A stretch of 30,683 nt of DNA from assembly GCA_004335635.1 (NCBI GenBank), contig QAXH01001156.1, positions 1 to 30,683 of the forward strand, read 5' to 3'. The position numbers and the translations under genes are program-made. Below are positions 1 to 10,831 of the stretch, in pieces. Under the pieces are notes generated by a model. That model was not told the DNA's origin. It saw only the letters and a program-made list of their open reading frames with translations, and did not search any database. This DNA is from Chloromonas sp. AAM2. Its lineage: Eukaryota > Chlorophyta > Chlorophyceae > Chlamydomonadales > Chlamydomonadaceae. The stretch's first letter is position 1. Every line of letters starts with the position of its first letter.

Positions 1-3000
1 GGCGGCGGTGCAGGCGGCTTGGCGAGGACGGCAGCGTTGAAGGCAGGTGGTGGCGGAGGGCCAGGCGGAGGTGGTGCCTGTGCAGCTTCCTTGATAGCAC
101 CCCCTGTGTTGAAAGCGGGAGGGGGCGGAGGCCCAGGTGGCGGAGGTGCCGGGGCTGGTTGCTTAGCTGCCACCCCAGTGTTGAAAGCGGGAGGGGGCGG
201 TGGGCCAGGTGGTGGTGGCCCGCCAGCTGCCGGTTTCTTAGCTGCCACCCCAGTGTTGAAAGCGGGAGGGGGCGGTGGGCCAGGTGGTGGTGGCCCGCCA
301 GCTGCTGGTTTCTTGGCTGCCACCCCAGTGCTGAAGGCTGGTGGAGGCGGTGGGCCAGGTGGTGGTGGCCCGCCAGCTGCCGGTTTCTTGGCTGCCACCC
401 CAGTGCTGAAGGCTGGCGGGGGCGGTGGGCCAGGCGGAGGGGGCCTGCCCGCTGCTTTGCTAGGCATTGCCCCGGTGTTAAAAGCGGGAGAAGGCGGGGG
501 CCCAGGTGGCGGGGGGCCTGCTCCAGGGCCCTTAGCAGCGGAGGCCGGAGGTGGGCCAGGCAGTGCCAACAGCCCTGTCATCTTAGCCGGTGAGAGAGGC
601 TGGCCGTTACCAGCCTCTGCCTGTGTAAGACTCGCCTGAGTAGGCAGCTTGGCCACAACAGGCAATGCCTGCGCCATTGCCTGGCGATCCCCCAGCAAGG
701 CTGCAATTACTCGCACATACCCGCGCTCTGAGCTCAGTAGCAGCTTGTGCAGCAGCTTCATCGCTGTGCGGGGAATCTCCGCATTGTCCCCGCCATCACC
801 GGCCGCTCCTAAACTAAGTGCACGCACAGCCCATCTGGTGGGCCGGCTGCTAGCTAAGAGGGTGGACAAGCCGGTTGGATGGCGTGTGAGGGAGAGCAAG
901 GTGGATAGAACGGACAGCACGGCATCTGCTGCTTCCGGCTCAAGAAGGGACGGGTCAAAAGTTGGAGGCGGAGAAGGGCTTTGTGTGGGTGAACGGTGAC
1001 GAGGCCAGAGCAGGGACAGAACCTGCACAGAGGAAGAAGAAGAGCGGATTCAGGCACGGTCGCATGTGCATGTGCAAAAACCAAGGCAACTGCGCTGACT
1101 CATGTCAATGAGATGACAGGAGAACTGCGTGTGGCTGAGACAATGAAGTGCGACATGCTGGAACACACAACTCAAGGCATTGAAATCAGCCTCACTCCCC
1201 CTCTTCCTGGTCATAAACCATCCCGCATACCTACGCACACGGACACGTACAACCATCCCACAGACACAGAAACACAGAGACACACACACACACAGAGAGC
1301 CTAGCTGGTTGGTCCCGCGGTACCATGGGTTGAACCATGACAAGCTATGTGATGATTAATGATGGACACACACAGGGACACGCACACACAAGCAGCACAT
1401 CCCGCTCATCAAGGCCCTCAAGACTGACGCCCTGCCTTGTCCTCCTACCTTGATCATCAGCCGCACGCCCCCGAGCATACACAGTAGGTCCACCCAGGCA
1501 GCCCCGCAGTACTCAACACAGTCCTTTACCGCCCCGAGAATCACACACGCGTCGGCCGCAGCTGCGGCGGCAGCGGCAGCCGCGGCCGCAGCATCCAGCA
1601 CGGGAGCCTGGGCTGCTGACACTGCCGCAGCTCCAGCTCCAGCTGCTACCACAGATGTATTCGCCGCTTCGGCAGCAGCCACTCCAGTCACCAGTGCTGC
1701 AGGCGCAGATGCTGGTAAAGATTCCCGTGCCTCTGCCTGTGTCTGAGCTTCTGCACCTATCTGCTCAGCTGAAGTTGTTATCTTGCCAGCGCCTGCTGCT
1801 GGTGCTGGGACTGCTGGGGGTGCTGCATCCGCTGCCACAGGCACTGATGCTCGCATGGTTGCCAATGCCCCATCAGCAGTAGCCACTGGCGCCACTGCTT
1901 TGGCCTGTGTCTCATCGCCGGTATGCAAAGCACCAGCTGGACCAGGGCCAGCAGGCTGGGGAGCAGCTGCAGCTGGGCTGAGAGTGGTGGCAGTTGGGCT
2001 GGGAGCAGCGGAAGTGGGGCCAGCGGCAGCGGCTTGTAACCGTTCAATTACCTCCTGCAACTGGCTGATGAGAGCCTGCAACACAAGAAGCAATAAATGA
2101 GGTGACGCTCTGTTGACCACATGTTGTAAAGTTTCCATGTGGTACGTACATACCTGGCCACATGTTCGCCGCACAGCCATCTACGCTGCCCGTGCAGAGC
2201 ATCATCTGCATATATTATATTATATTATATTATATTATATTAGTATTTATATTATATTATATTATATTACACTATATTATAATATATTATATTATATTTA
2301 CATTACATTATATTATAAATATATTATATTATTATATTATATACGTGGTATATCTCTGGACGGTGTGGTAATGTTTAAGCTGGCACAGTTGGTGCCGCAG
2401 AGCCAGTTCCTCTTCCTTCCTTGTGGCCCAAACACACCACCCCCAACCTGTGGACTGCATTCCTACTCGGCAGTGCGTGCCATTGCAACAGAAGCTACAC
2501 CGCTCTGCACATGACCATGTCGCAGCTCAATCACCTGTGGTGCGGCGAAGGCCTGGGCTGGGTCCCGCTCCTCTGCGCCCACCGCAGCGGCAGCGGCCGA
2601 GAACGAGGTGGCCGCATCGCTCGCAGCGGCGGGCCCCGTCATCGCCAGCGCTCCCGCCCACTCGTGCTGCGCCCTTGCCACCTCCACCACATACAGTGCC
2701 TTGGCCTGTGTAGCAACCAACAAACTCAAGCAGGTACTGACTACTGTTACAATCAACCTAAACCCAAGGAGGTGTTGATTAATGTTACGAACAACCTGAA
2801 CCCAAGCAGAGACCAACTAATGTGACAACCAACTCGAACAGGTTTATTAGGTGTTTTGCATTTTGATTGGTGAACACACAAGCGACATGCTGCCCTCACA
2901 CGAGCATGAGAATGAGAACGGCCATTACTACAGCACAGCCTCCAACACTCTGTTATCAAAGCTCCAGGGCAGGGTGCGATCACATGTGTTGGTAGAGCGC

Positions 3001-6000
3001 CCAGCAAGAAGTACTCGTTGAGTCGTCTGGTAGGAGCAGGCTTACCAGGGTCTGCTTGCTACAATGCACTCACCGCTAGCTGCTCTGCATCAGAGGTGAA
3101 GGCGATGCGCTTGGCCGCTCCGGACTTCTTGCCATGGGCTGCACGAGCGCTACGCTTCCCACGTGCTTCATGTCGGTCACGTGCGTCAGGCCGGTCACGT
3201 GCATCAGGTGCGTCCGTTTCCCTGTCGCTGCCGCTGCCCTCAAGCAGGCGAATCCACTCCTGCAAGGCGTGCAACACACACAGGACAAGATCAAGCATGG
3301 AAAAGCGAGCTGTGCTCACTCCCCCCGTGTGCAACTTCACCGCGCAGCCCTCTGTCTGGCGCTAAGCTGCTGTACTGCTGACAACAATAACAACTATGCG
3401 CTGGGCAGGCGGTTGCGTGTGTCACGCCAAGCGCTGCGGTAAAGTGTGCACTTGGACGCACTCAATGGCCAGTTAACATCGAGCACAAAGCAAGTGCGTC
3501 AATAGAGGGACAAGAGCAGTTGTGCCAAGGTGGTTCAGAGAACGTAACAACAAGAGACAGGAGACTGTCTGTTTGGCACTGTGACTCGGCTCTCTGCCGT
3601 AGCGATGAGTAGACCATTAGGTACAGCCCGAGTACAGTCACTGGGTACAGCCATCTGTCATCTTATCCTCAATTGGTGCGTGTCAGCCCTCTGCCCTTTG
3701 CTGTGCACTGCCTGCGTATCAGCCCTCTGCCCTACCTGCATCTGGTCCAGCTGCTTGGTGGCAAACTGTTCCCTGAATCGCTGCATGTACTGCTTTGCCC
3801 TGTCGTACTGCTCTTCCAAACTTTGCACCACCAGCCCGGCATCGCCCCGCGAGGCAAGGATGTCTAGATGGCCCTGCACAACAGGGGGGGAGACAGAAGG
3901 CATGCGTCACTGTCATCTCTTGGTTGGGCTGTGCGTACGGTTGTTGTTGTTGTTGTTGTTGTTGTTGCCGTTGTTGTTGTTGTTGTTGTTGCCGTTGTTG
4001 TTGTTGCCGTTGTTGTTGTTTACATGGCCGTCAGTCCGGGGGGAAGGGAGAACGCAGGTAACTTACTAACCACCACTTGCACCCAACACCAGCAAAGTCA
4101 ACTTGAAAAATGCCCTAGCACAGAAGCCTGTGTTATCTCCCAGCACTCATCTCTATAGCAGTTGCATATCAGCACAAGTCACTCTTAGGGTATGCAGTGT
4201 CCGTGCCTGCCATGCACAGCACTACCCTCAAACTGACTGAGTACACAGGCTGCATGCACAACTGTAACCAGTTGTAGCCCAACAACCCACACGAGGTCTT
4301 CACAGGCAACAGTCACCAGTGCGCAATGAAAACTCACTGTATAAGCTGCGGGCTGTGGTCCGGTTGGTGTCCCATGCTTTCCTGCCGGCGAAGCCATCCC
4401 GATGCTGGCCCTATCTGGCGACTGGCCCAGCGGCCCTGGCAACCCATCCACAGCGCCCGCCCCTCCCGCCATCCCCCTGAGGCCGGAGCGGTCCTGAGCG
4501 GGCGAGGATGGCTGCGCAGTAGAGCCGAGAAACCATGACAAGACGGGGAAAGCCACTCCGCTGCCTGCTTGGCCCTTTTGCCCACCAGCCTTCTGCGTTT
4601 TCCCGCCGCGCTTGGCGTCCTCTAAGGTTCTCCCTACGCCTGGGCTGGGGGGTTGTGACAAACCGGGACCCGTGGCGCGGTGGGTCTTGAGCGGGGGCGC
4701 GTCGAGCAGGCTTGGCATGGGTGGGTGGCCGCCAGCAGTCGGGTGCGCGGCCACACGGTGCAGGCGGGGCGCGGGCGGCGGGTGCGGGTGGGCAGAGACG
4801 GGCTGTAGGAGGGACATATCCGCCTGCGCCATGGGGCTCATGTGCGCCCGCCAGTCAATTGAGGTACCTCGGCGCTGGGACTGCACATGCAATACACATG
4901 CGGAAAGATGACGCACAATGTGCAGGCGACGGTGACATGGCGTACAACGTGAAACCCCTTGGAAAGCCCATGCACTCCATGACACATGCCAGCTTGAAGC
5001 TGCGATACCTGTGTGTGTGTGCGTGAGCGTGAGCGTGTGTGTGCGCGGGCCGCGTGGGTGGGGGGATGGGGGAGAGATAGCTGACTCACAGCCCACTCAA
5101 AGTCAGGCGCATTCCATGTTTGACTGCAGAGGCCAGGCTGTGGATGTGCTTAGGCCTACCTTGGGAAGCAACGGTGCTTGTTCAGCGGTCTCTGCCCCGC
5201 CATCCGCAGACGGCCCGCGTGTCCTGGGCCCTGGCCCGCCCGCACCGGCCCCGGCCATGCCCCCGCCAGCAGCAGCAGCCGTGTGGTGGGCTCCTGTCGT
5301 CATGGCAGGACCAAGCACAGCCATTGGTGTGTTTGCCTCGCTGCCTGTGGCTGTGGAGCCGCCTGGCCCTACGCTGGCGCTGCCTTGGTCGATGGACAGG
5401 GGGCCGCCAGGCCAGTAGGCGGCGGGTGTGCGCGCACTCACACTCCCAGAGCCCTGCACACAAACAGTAGATCCCATTAGTAGATGTCAAAAGTAGATTA
5501 CAGACCATCAACCCACCATTTGATGACTAGCTTCCGACCTGGCACACTGCATACACAAAGTTCATCAGCACCATTTGTGACCCAAAAAGTCGCCGTCATT
5601 GCACAGCACCTGACAACACAGACAACCAGGCCAAGACCATTCAGCTGTTTCCAAACTGTCATGCCAGGTCGATTTCTCTTGCCTTCTGTTGCCAACAGCA
5701 GCTGTTGTCAGCAGCAGAAGCCCTGGCTTCTGCTGCTGACTTTGGGTCCAAAGAAGTGGGCGGTGTTTGAGCAGCAGCTACACACTTGTTGGGCGTTGTA
5801 ACAAACCAGATGTAAAAAGCCTCTCACACGGTATTCAACACGGTGAGCAGGTGAGAGTGCGCACCTGGTGGGAGTGAGGCGAGCGTTTGCTGGCCGGAGA
5901 AGACGTGCCTGACACATAGAAGTAGTGCACGGCGGTGTTCAGCCACGCCGTGCGCTCCTCGGCTGTGTCACATGCCAACCACCACCTGCAGTGTGCACAC

Positions 6001-6701
6001 ACAAATGCAGTGCGTGCAGAACGTACCATGCTAAGCACCTCCTAGAACTGAAAGAATGCATGCTGGGATAGGTGCATGTGCACAGCTTACAACTATCCTG
6101 CCTGTACCTAGGCATGCCCTCGCATGTGCCCATGTACCAACTACATGTCATGGTGTCGAACACCGCCATGGCTGCCCATGCCTATGTCCACCATGCAAGC
6201 CAAACGCCTGTGCTGTTGGCATGTGTATACTTCAGGCCTCTGCGTGCATCTGCATGTGGTACTACTGGAGGAGTAGGCATAGACCCCTCCACGTCCATGC
6301 TGGTGTTTTCCTTGACGTGGTACAAAATTTGTTCCTTCTGTGGCTATCATCCTTGCACAGAATCGCCGGAATGCACTTGGTGCCCACATTGCTCACCTCT
6401 CGTTGTCAGCGAACTTGAGAGTGAAACCAGCCAGCCCCAAACCGACGTCATGCACGTCCTGCATGCATGGACATGTCTTTCCATGTTGGTCTTGTTCATG
6501 CATGGGCTGAGCATGTAGGCAGCCCGTCGCTGCTCTCAAGAGGGAGTTGGGATAGCCAGCGTCGAAAGTTGCTTTCAACAATCATGGGCTCTAGTGTCTG
6601 CGATGCTGCAGCACGGGATGGGCTGGAAGCTGCGCAGACGGTACCCTCACCTTGACTGTGCAGCCTGCCAACAGGGCTGTTCTGTCCAGATGTCCGGAAG
6701 C
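1..6701 (-). CDS. Formin-like protein: PH domain, FH3-like armadillo region, FH1-like proline repeats (partial at both ends)
   Basis: Ten minus-strand exons join in phase: 6701-6651, 6458-6397, 5985-5865, 5453-5160, 4880-4338, 3873-3736, 3259-3074, 2705-2535, 2075-1449 and 1022-1, about 1071 codons. Donors are GTGAG/GTAGG-like and acceptors tgcag. An Arg codon split between exons 2 and 3 (AG|G) rejoins the PH-domain end, FADNER|WWLACDTAEERTAWL, with the conserved Trp of the last PH helix. Exon 3873-3736 (VVQSLEEQYDRAKQYMQRF) looks coiled-coil. Exon 2075-1449 carries a 13-Ala run and ends in helical sequence. Exon 1022-1 continues with leucine-rich helices including TAMKLLHKLLLSSERGYVRV, resembling the FH3/DRF armadillo region, then proline repeats. 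Formins control actin assembly, with FH1 binding profilin. The FH2 domain is not in the window, so the formin call is inference. The first half of the PH domain and the start codon were not found; a short exon near 6955-6988 (DWHRLQIWYAL) is possible but unproven. Confidence 0.6.
19..540 (-). repeat. 75-bp coding repeat array encoding proline-rich FH1-like units
   Basis: About seven units with a 75-bp period (one of 72 bp) are read on the minus strand in the frame of the upstream exon. Each encodes 25 residues of the form GPPPPGPPPPPAFNTG followed by an Ala/Lys linker (VAAKKPA). The period is seen from successive GTG marks at 178, 253, 328, 403 and 475. Polyproline runs of this spacing are typical profilin/SH3 ligands. 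The opposite strand is also open and reads as Gly-rich repeats, which I take as antisense. The array may continue past the left edge. Confidence 0.75.
2207..2342. repeat. AT-only pentanucleotide microsatellite in an intron
   Basis: About 135 bp of (TATTA)n/(TATAT)n with small interruptions, lying in the minus-strand intron between exons 2705-2535 and 2075-1449 of the formin-like gene. Its composition contrasts sharply with the GC-rich surroundings. Confidence 0.85.
3940..4054. repeat. (TTG)n tract followed by a conserved GTCC-GGGGGGAAGGG motif, copy A
   Basis: GTT triplets broken by GCC run from about 3940 to 4020. They are followed by ACATGGCCGTCAGTCCGGGG and then GGAAGGGAG. It lies in the intron between exons 4880-4338 and 3873-3736 of the formin-like gene. 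Similar TTG-plus-motif arrangements occur near 13833-13910 and 28850-28950. On the opposite strand the element would end in a (CAA)n tail, like some retroposons. Confidence 0.6.
5010..5045. repeat. (GT)n microsatellite
   Basis: An impure GT-rich run in the intron between exons 5453-5160 and 4880-4338 of the minus-strand gene. A comparable CA-rich run lies at about 1268-1300 in the intron between exons 2075-1449 and 1022-1. Confidence 0.6.
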
Positions 6702-8316
6702 CTGCAGTGCATGTGGCGAGATTCATTACAATCGCATCCGGCAGAGCTGAATTGACGCTGCTTGTGTCGAGCATTCTGCATCGAGCCCCACCTTTGGCAC
6801 TGTGCCATGCGAGTATCCGATTAAGGGCTGAGGCAAGGCGAAGATGTGAAACAAGCACTTCCTGTAGCCCGCCCAATTGTCTGCAAGACGAGGGCACTCG
6901 TATCTGTGAATTGGGTCCCGCATGCAGCATGTGCCTCGAAATGCCAGAGCCCACCAATGCGTACCATATTTGTAAACGATGCCAGTCTTTACTAGCGAGC
7001 ATGGCTCCACGGGTGCAGCAGCCTGTCTGGACATGCTGCGTTGCGAAAGGCAGCCTTCGTTTGCGTCAAATGGTGTTGCTGATGCATCCACTGATTGACG
7101 CTCTCGCGAGGAAGAGCCTTGCGGCTCAGCCCCAATCCAGGAATTTGGTGTGCAATGTGGTGCACGTCAGACCCAAAGGCGCCAGGTCAAACCTGTTTTC
7201 TCGAAACGTGCAACCATGTTGCGAGACAGCCACTATCGCCCGAACGCCAGAAGCCTCATGCCTCTTGTGATTCATTGACGCCCTGCAAGGTTGGCGACTG
7301 CGCCCACCAGTTGCAGCGCAGGTCACTCTCTGGACATACACCGTTCCACATGGCATGCAAAACGCACCGCTCTAGGGTCTCTGAGCAACGCTCTTGAGCA
7401 ACACGTCCTTGCCCACTCTGCTGGTTATATGCATCAACCTACTGCCCAATGCGTCCTAGCGGCATGGAAGCCCTGGCAACATGGATGTCAGTGCCTTCAT
7501 CGCCTGCCACCTTCGCTGCTAGACACACTAATGCCAATGGAGAAGAAAGCTTTGCTGTTCGGGGATCTAAGCCACACTCTCAGACTGAAAGGCCCCAGTA
7601 GCTGCTACAGGGCAGACCGAGAAGCACTCCAACATGGTGTGCCATGCCACCTGCATCTGTAGGCATGGCCACAGCCTGCAACCATTTACGTTGGCCCATG
7701 CCAAAATCTTCTCCCACATAAACCATCCTGCTCGTCTCTGTCAGGTACAAAAACAGCGGCTCTCTTGTACATAGATGTACACACTTGCACCTCCATAGAC
7801 GCACGCTGAGTTCCACGAGTAGATTTGGCATATCAGAGGAGGCTTAGTGCAGTGTGATTGTATGTGTGGAATGTTCAGCGTGCTGGCTGGCAAGCGGCAG
7901 GTGAGGGGTGCTGATCGCACCGCAGCTGCGCATCAGAAGCAGCATATGCAGCGAGGTGTACGGCTGCGCTCGTCAGTGACCCCTGCCCCGCCGGTTGCTA
8001 GGAGGAAACTGCACATCATGAGGGATGTGCACCTACGCCCATGTGCAGCCGTGTCACCAGCAACCCCTCGACCGGCAGGCGACATGTGATTATGCCTAGT
8101 GGACACAATAGCACTCAAGGGTTGGCCACCACCACTACTATCACGGTGGTTCACAATCCCCTTCAAGAGTTACTGGACATACTGTTCAATTCTATGAGCT
8201 GAAGAAGCGACCAGATTTGGGACCATGAGTATGCCCTAATGGTTTCGGCCATGCAGAACAGCCAGACGAAACGTCATGTCAGTCACCGCTGATGAGCAAA
8301 CACGCCTGGGGCGAAA

Positions 8317-9020
8317 AAAAGAAGTTTGCCAGTTCTGGGACAATTCCTGTGAGATGGACAGTGACGTGGTGGAGGTGTGCACATGTGGCGTTGAGTTTGT
8401 GTCGTGTGAGGCTGAGATGAGGTGTTCTGGTTGTAATGGTAGACGGGGTGTTGTGTTTTGGGACAGTGTGAATTTGTTCATGTTGGGTGCTTGATGCCTG
8501 TGGTGTGCTGGACCTGCGTTGTCTGGCAATGAGGCATTGTGTATGTGCATGTGTATGTGCACGGGCCTTCTTAGGTCACTATCAGTTCTCACCAGGTTGA
8601 TTGCTGGAAGTATAACGAGCCTGTCCATGCTCAGCCTTGGTGCATCCACAACTGGGCGGCCAGCATTCTGTCTGGTCTTGCTCGCGAGTTGAGCGATGTT
8701 TTGGGCAACACCAGGCCAAGGGCCGGGGAGTAATAGAAGTTTACACATGAACTGAGATGCCACGCAATGGTTCTGGGGATAATCATGGCGAGCAGCTAGC
8801 TTGCAGAGGACAGAGGCGGCCATTGCAATACAAAGGGCATGGCGTGCTACGCATTTGAGTTTGCTACAAAGGGCAACGCACCGTCTACCACAACACGCGA
8901 TGTGCACCCCCCGTGTGCGGTTCACATGCACACATACACATGTTTGCTGACACACAAGGATTCCTGGCGGCACTACAGACATATTCACACAAATTGTCCC
9001 AGAACTGGCAAACTTCTTTT
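8317..9020. mobile_element. 704-bp element with perfect 29-bp terminal inverted repeats (candidate non-autonomous DNA transposon)
   Basis: The left end 8317-8345 (AAAAGAAGTTTGCCAGTTCT...) is the exact reverse complement of the right end 8992-9020 (...CAGAACTGGCAAACTTCTTTT). The interior is not itself an inverted repeat. No transposase-like sequence is visible; a minus-strand frame covering most of the interior (8236-8988) has no recognisable domain and runs through the left repeat. I cannot see a convincing target-site duplication, because both flanks are low-complexity (A-run on the left, GT-run on the right). The same end sequence occurs once more at 17361-17389. Confidence 0.5.
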
Positions 9021-9381
9021 GTGTGTGTGGGTAAATACTAACGATTTAATTTCCAACCAACCTCTGCTAGCTCAATGGTTCTCCCCTTGAGTTTCGAATC
9101 GTGCTGATGGTAGCTGTCTCGTCAACGTCATCGTTTTGTGTTGAGCGTTACTTGCGACGCACTGGTGTGTGACATGGAAGACATGGAGACATGACAGAGT
9201 TTCGATGTGCAGGGAGTTTGACATGACATACTTGTTGTCTGGTTTCGTGGAAGAGGACACCTGCAAGGTGGGATTGCAGAGGCTACACTGAGAGAACACA
9301 AAGTAGAGATTCCACCAAGACGGCAGGTGTTGCTGGTTGGTTTGGCCCCTGTGGTGGTCACCCCACGTCCCAGCGTCTCAG

Positions 9382-9589
9382 CCTGTACCCTGTGACATGT
9401 AGCCCCCCTCATTCCTGTACCCTGTGACCTGTAGCCCCCCTCAGTCCTGTACCCTGTGACCTGTAGCCCCCCTCAGTCATGAACCCTGTGACCTATAGCC
9501 CCCCTCAGTCCTGTACCCTGTGACCTGTAGCCCGCCTCAGTCCTGTACCCTGTGGCCTGTAGCCCCCCTCAGTCATGGACCCTGTGGCG
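9382..9589. repeat. 32-bp minisatellite, about 6.5 copies
   Basis: Tandem copies of a 32-bp unit beginning CCTGTACCCTGTGACCTGTA and ending GCCCCCCTCAGT, with a few substitutions. It is intergenic, between the two genes that begin on either side of this region. Confidence 0.9.
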
Positions 9590-10831
9590 TCCCCCGAGCA
9601 GTCACAGATACTGCAGAACTCAGTCCGTGCTGCCATCTGGTTTGTGGTATGCAAAGAGGGATCAGACAGGCCAACTGAATCATATGATACAAAGCCCAGG
9701 AAACAAGGACAGCCTTGTCACAGAAAAGATGACACAGAGCGGTGAGATCCAACAATGCACCGAGTCTAACACAAAGTTGTGAATTGACCGCAGCCGGTGT
9801 ACGACTCAGTGAGACGCATGAAAGTTGGAGTGCAGAGTAGGAGGTGGAAATGACCAGGTTGACAGTATGCCTTGCTTTCTCATGCCTTGTCACTATCTTT
9901 GAGCGTCCTTTGGGTTTGCTGCCCCTGTAACCTGGCAATGCGCGAGACCAAGCCGGAATTGACCTATGAGCCGGAGCTGCATACCTGGAACGAAAAACTT
10001 TGCAGCGGAACGGTCCTGGGCCGCAGGTTCTAGCCCTGACTGAGAGAGAAAGAAATAAACGAGAAATGCACACCTTGCTTTTCCACTCCCTACTGGGCTG
10101 CTCACAGCCGAGATTGCAACAGTTGACGCTAAGCTAGTATCCTAGTACAGAAGAGAAGTGCACTGCAGAGGATTGGTGGTTGGGCCCGGCTGGAGCAGGA
10201 GCAGGACATACATCACGCTAGCCGGGTTTTCTTGTATGCCCGGAGCAGGGTCGGTGAAGACACGACCAGTCCACATGAATCAGATGAGGCTACAGTGTCC
10301 TTTGAACGTTAACGATGACGTAGGATCTGCAGTGCAAGCCAGGTTTAGACCAGCTCATGCACCTGATACAATGTACCTAATATAACTGTGCAGTGTTATG
10401 TGTGTCGCTGGGTGCTCATTTGATGCTTAGCATTCGTGGAAAGACGAGTGTCCTAGGGTTTGCATGTCCATCAGCATTCAGGCCACAGCGGTCGTCATCA
10501 ATAGAAATACGATGAGTGAACGAACGGTGCGAATTGATGGGCAAGAGATGGGCGAACGCGTGATTTCACACAGACCCTTCAAGGACCAGTGGATTCTGCC
10601 CCGATAACTACTGCACTTCTGCATTCAGCGAACAGAATCGCACGGACAGGCAGCCACCAACTTTACATGGGAGCGGTTGCAGAACTGCCGTTTCTACACA
10701 TTTCGGAGATTGTGGGCAAATGCGACTCTCTCACACTGTGCAGATACTAACAATACCACAAACATAACTGGCGTTGTTAATGGACATACCAGGACCTCGT
10801 GTGTAAGCTGTCGCACACATTTGCCCCCCAG

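Larger units (their letters stand above)
6702..10831. other. Stretch without a supported gene
   Basis: The missing 5' exons of the minus-strand formin-like gene should start in the left part of this stretch, and the first exon of the plus-strand RRM gene in the right part. Open frames exist (for example 6707-7270 plus and 8236-8988 minus), but I see no recognisable domain, no good splice chain and no conserved motif in them. One fragment on the minus strand near 7680-7780 (PLFLYLTETSRMVYVGED) is mildly PH-like, but it does not join in phase. The clear structures here are the inverted-repeat element at 8317-9020 and the minisatellite at 9382-9589. Confidence 0.5.

Noticed and set aside
19..639. 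Plus-strand Gly-rich frame over the left end
   Set aside because: The minus strand gives an in-frame continuation of a spliced gene with FH1-type proline repeats. The plus frame has no matching exons and is explained as antisense of the repeat.
3795..4061. Cys-run and Val-run frames
   Set aside because: They are translations of the (TTG)n tract and have no coding support.
6707..7270. 187-residue plus-strand open frame and overlapping minus frames
   Set aside because: No recognisable motifs. The minus strand here should contain 5' introns of the formin-like gene.
8236..8988. 250-residue minus-strand open frame
   Set aside because: No domain, no splice context, and it runs through the left inverted repeat of the 704-bp element; probably chance.
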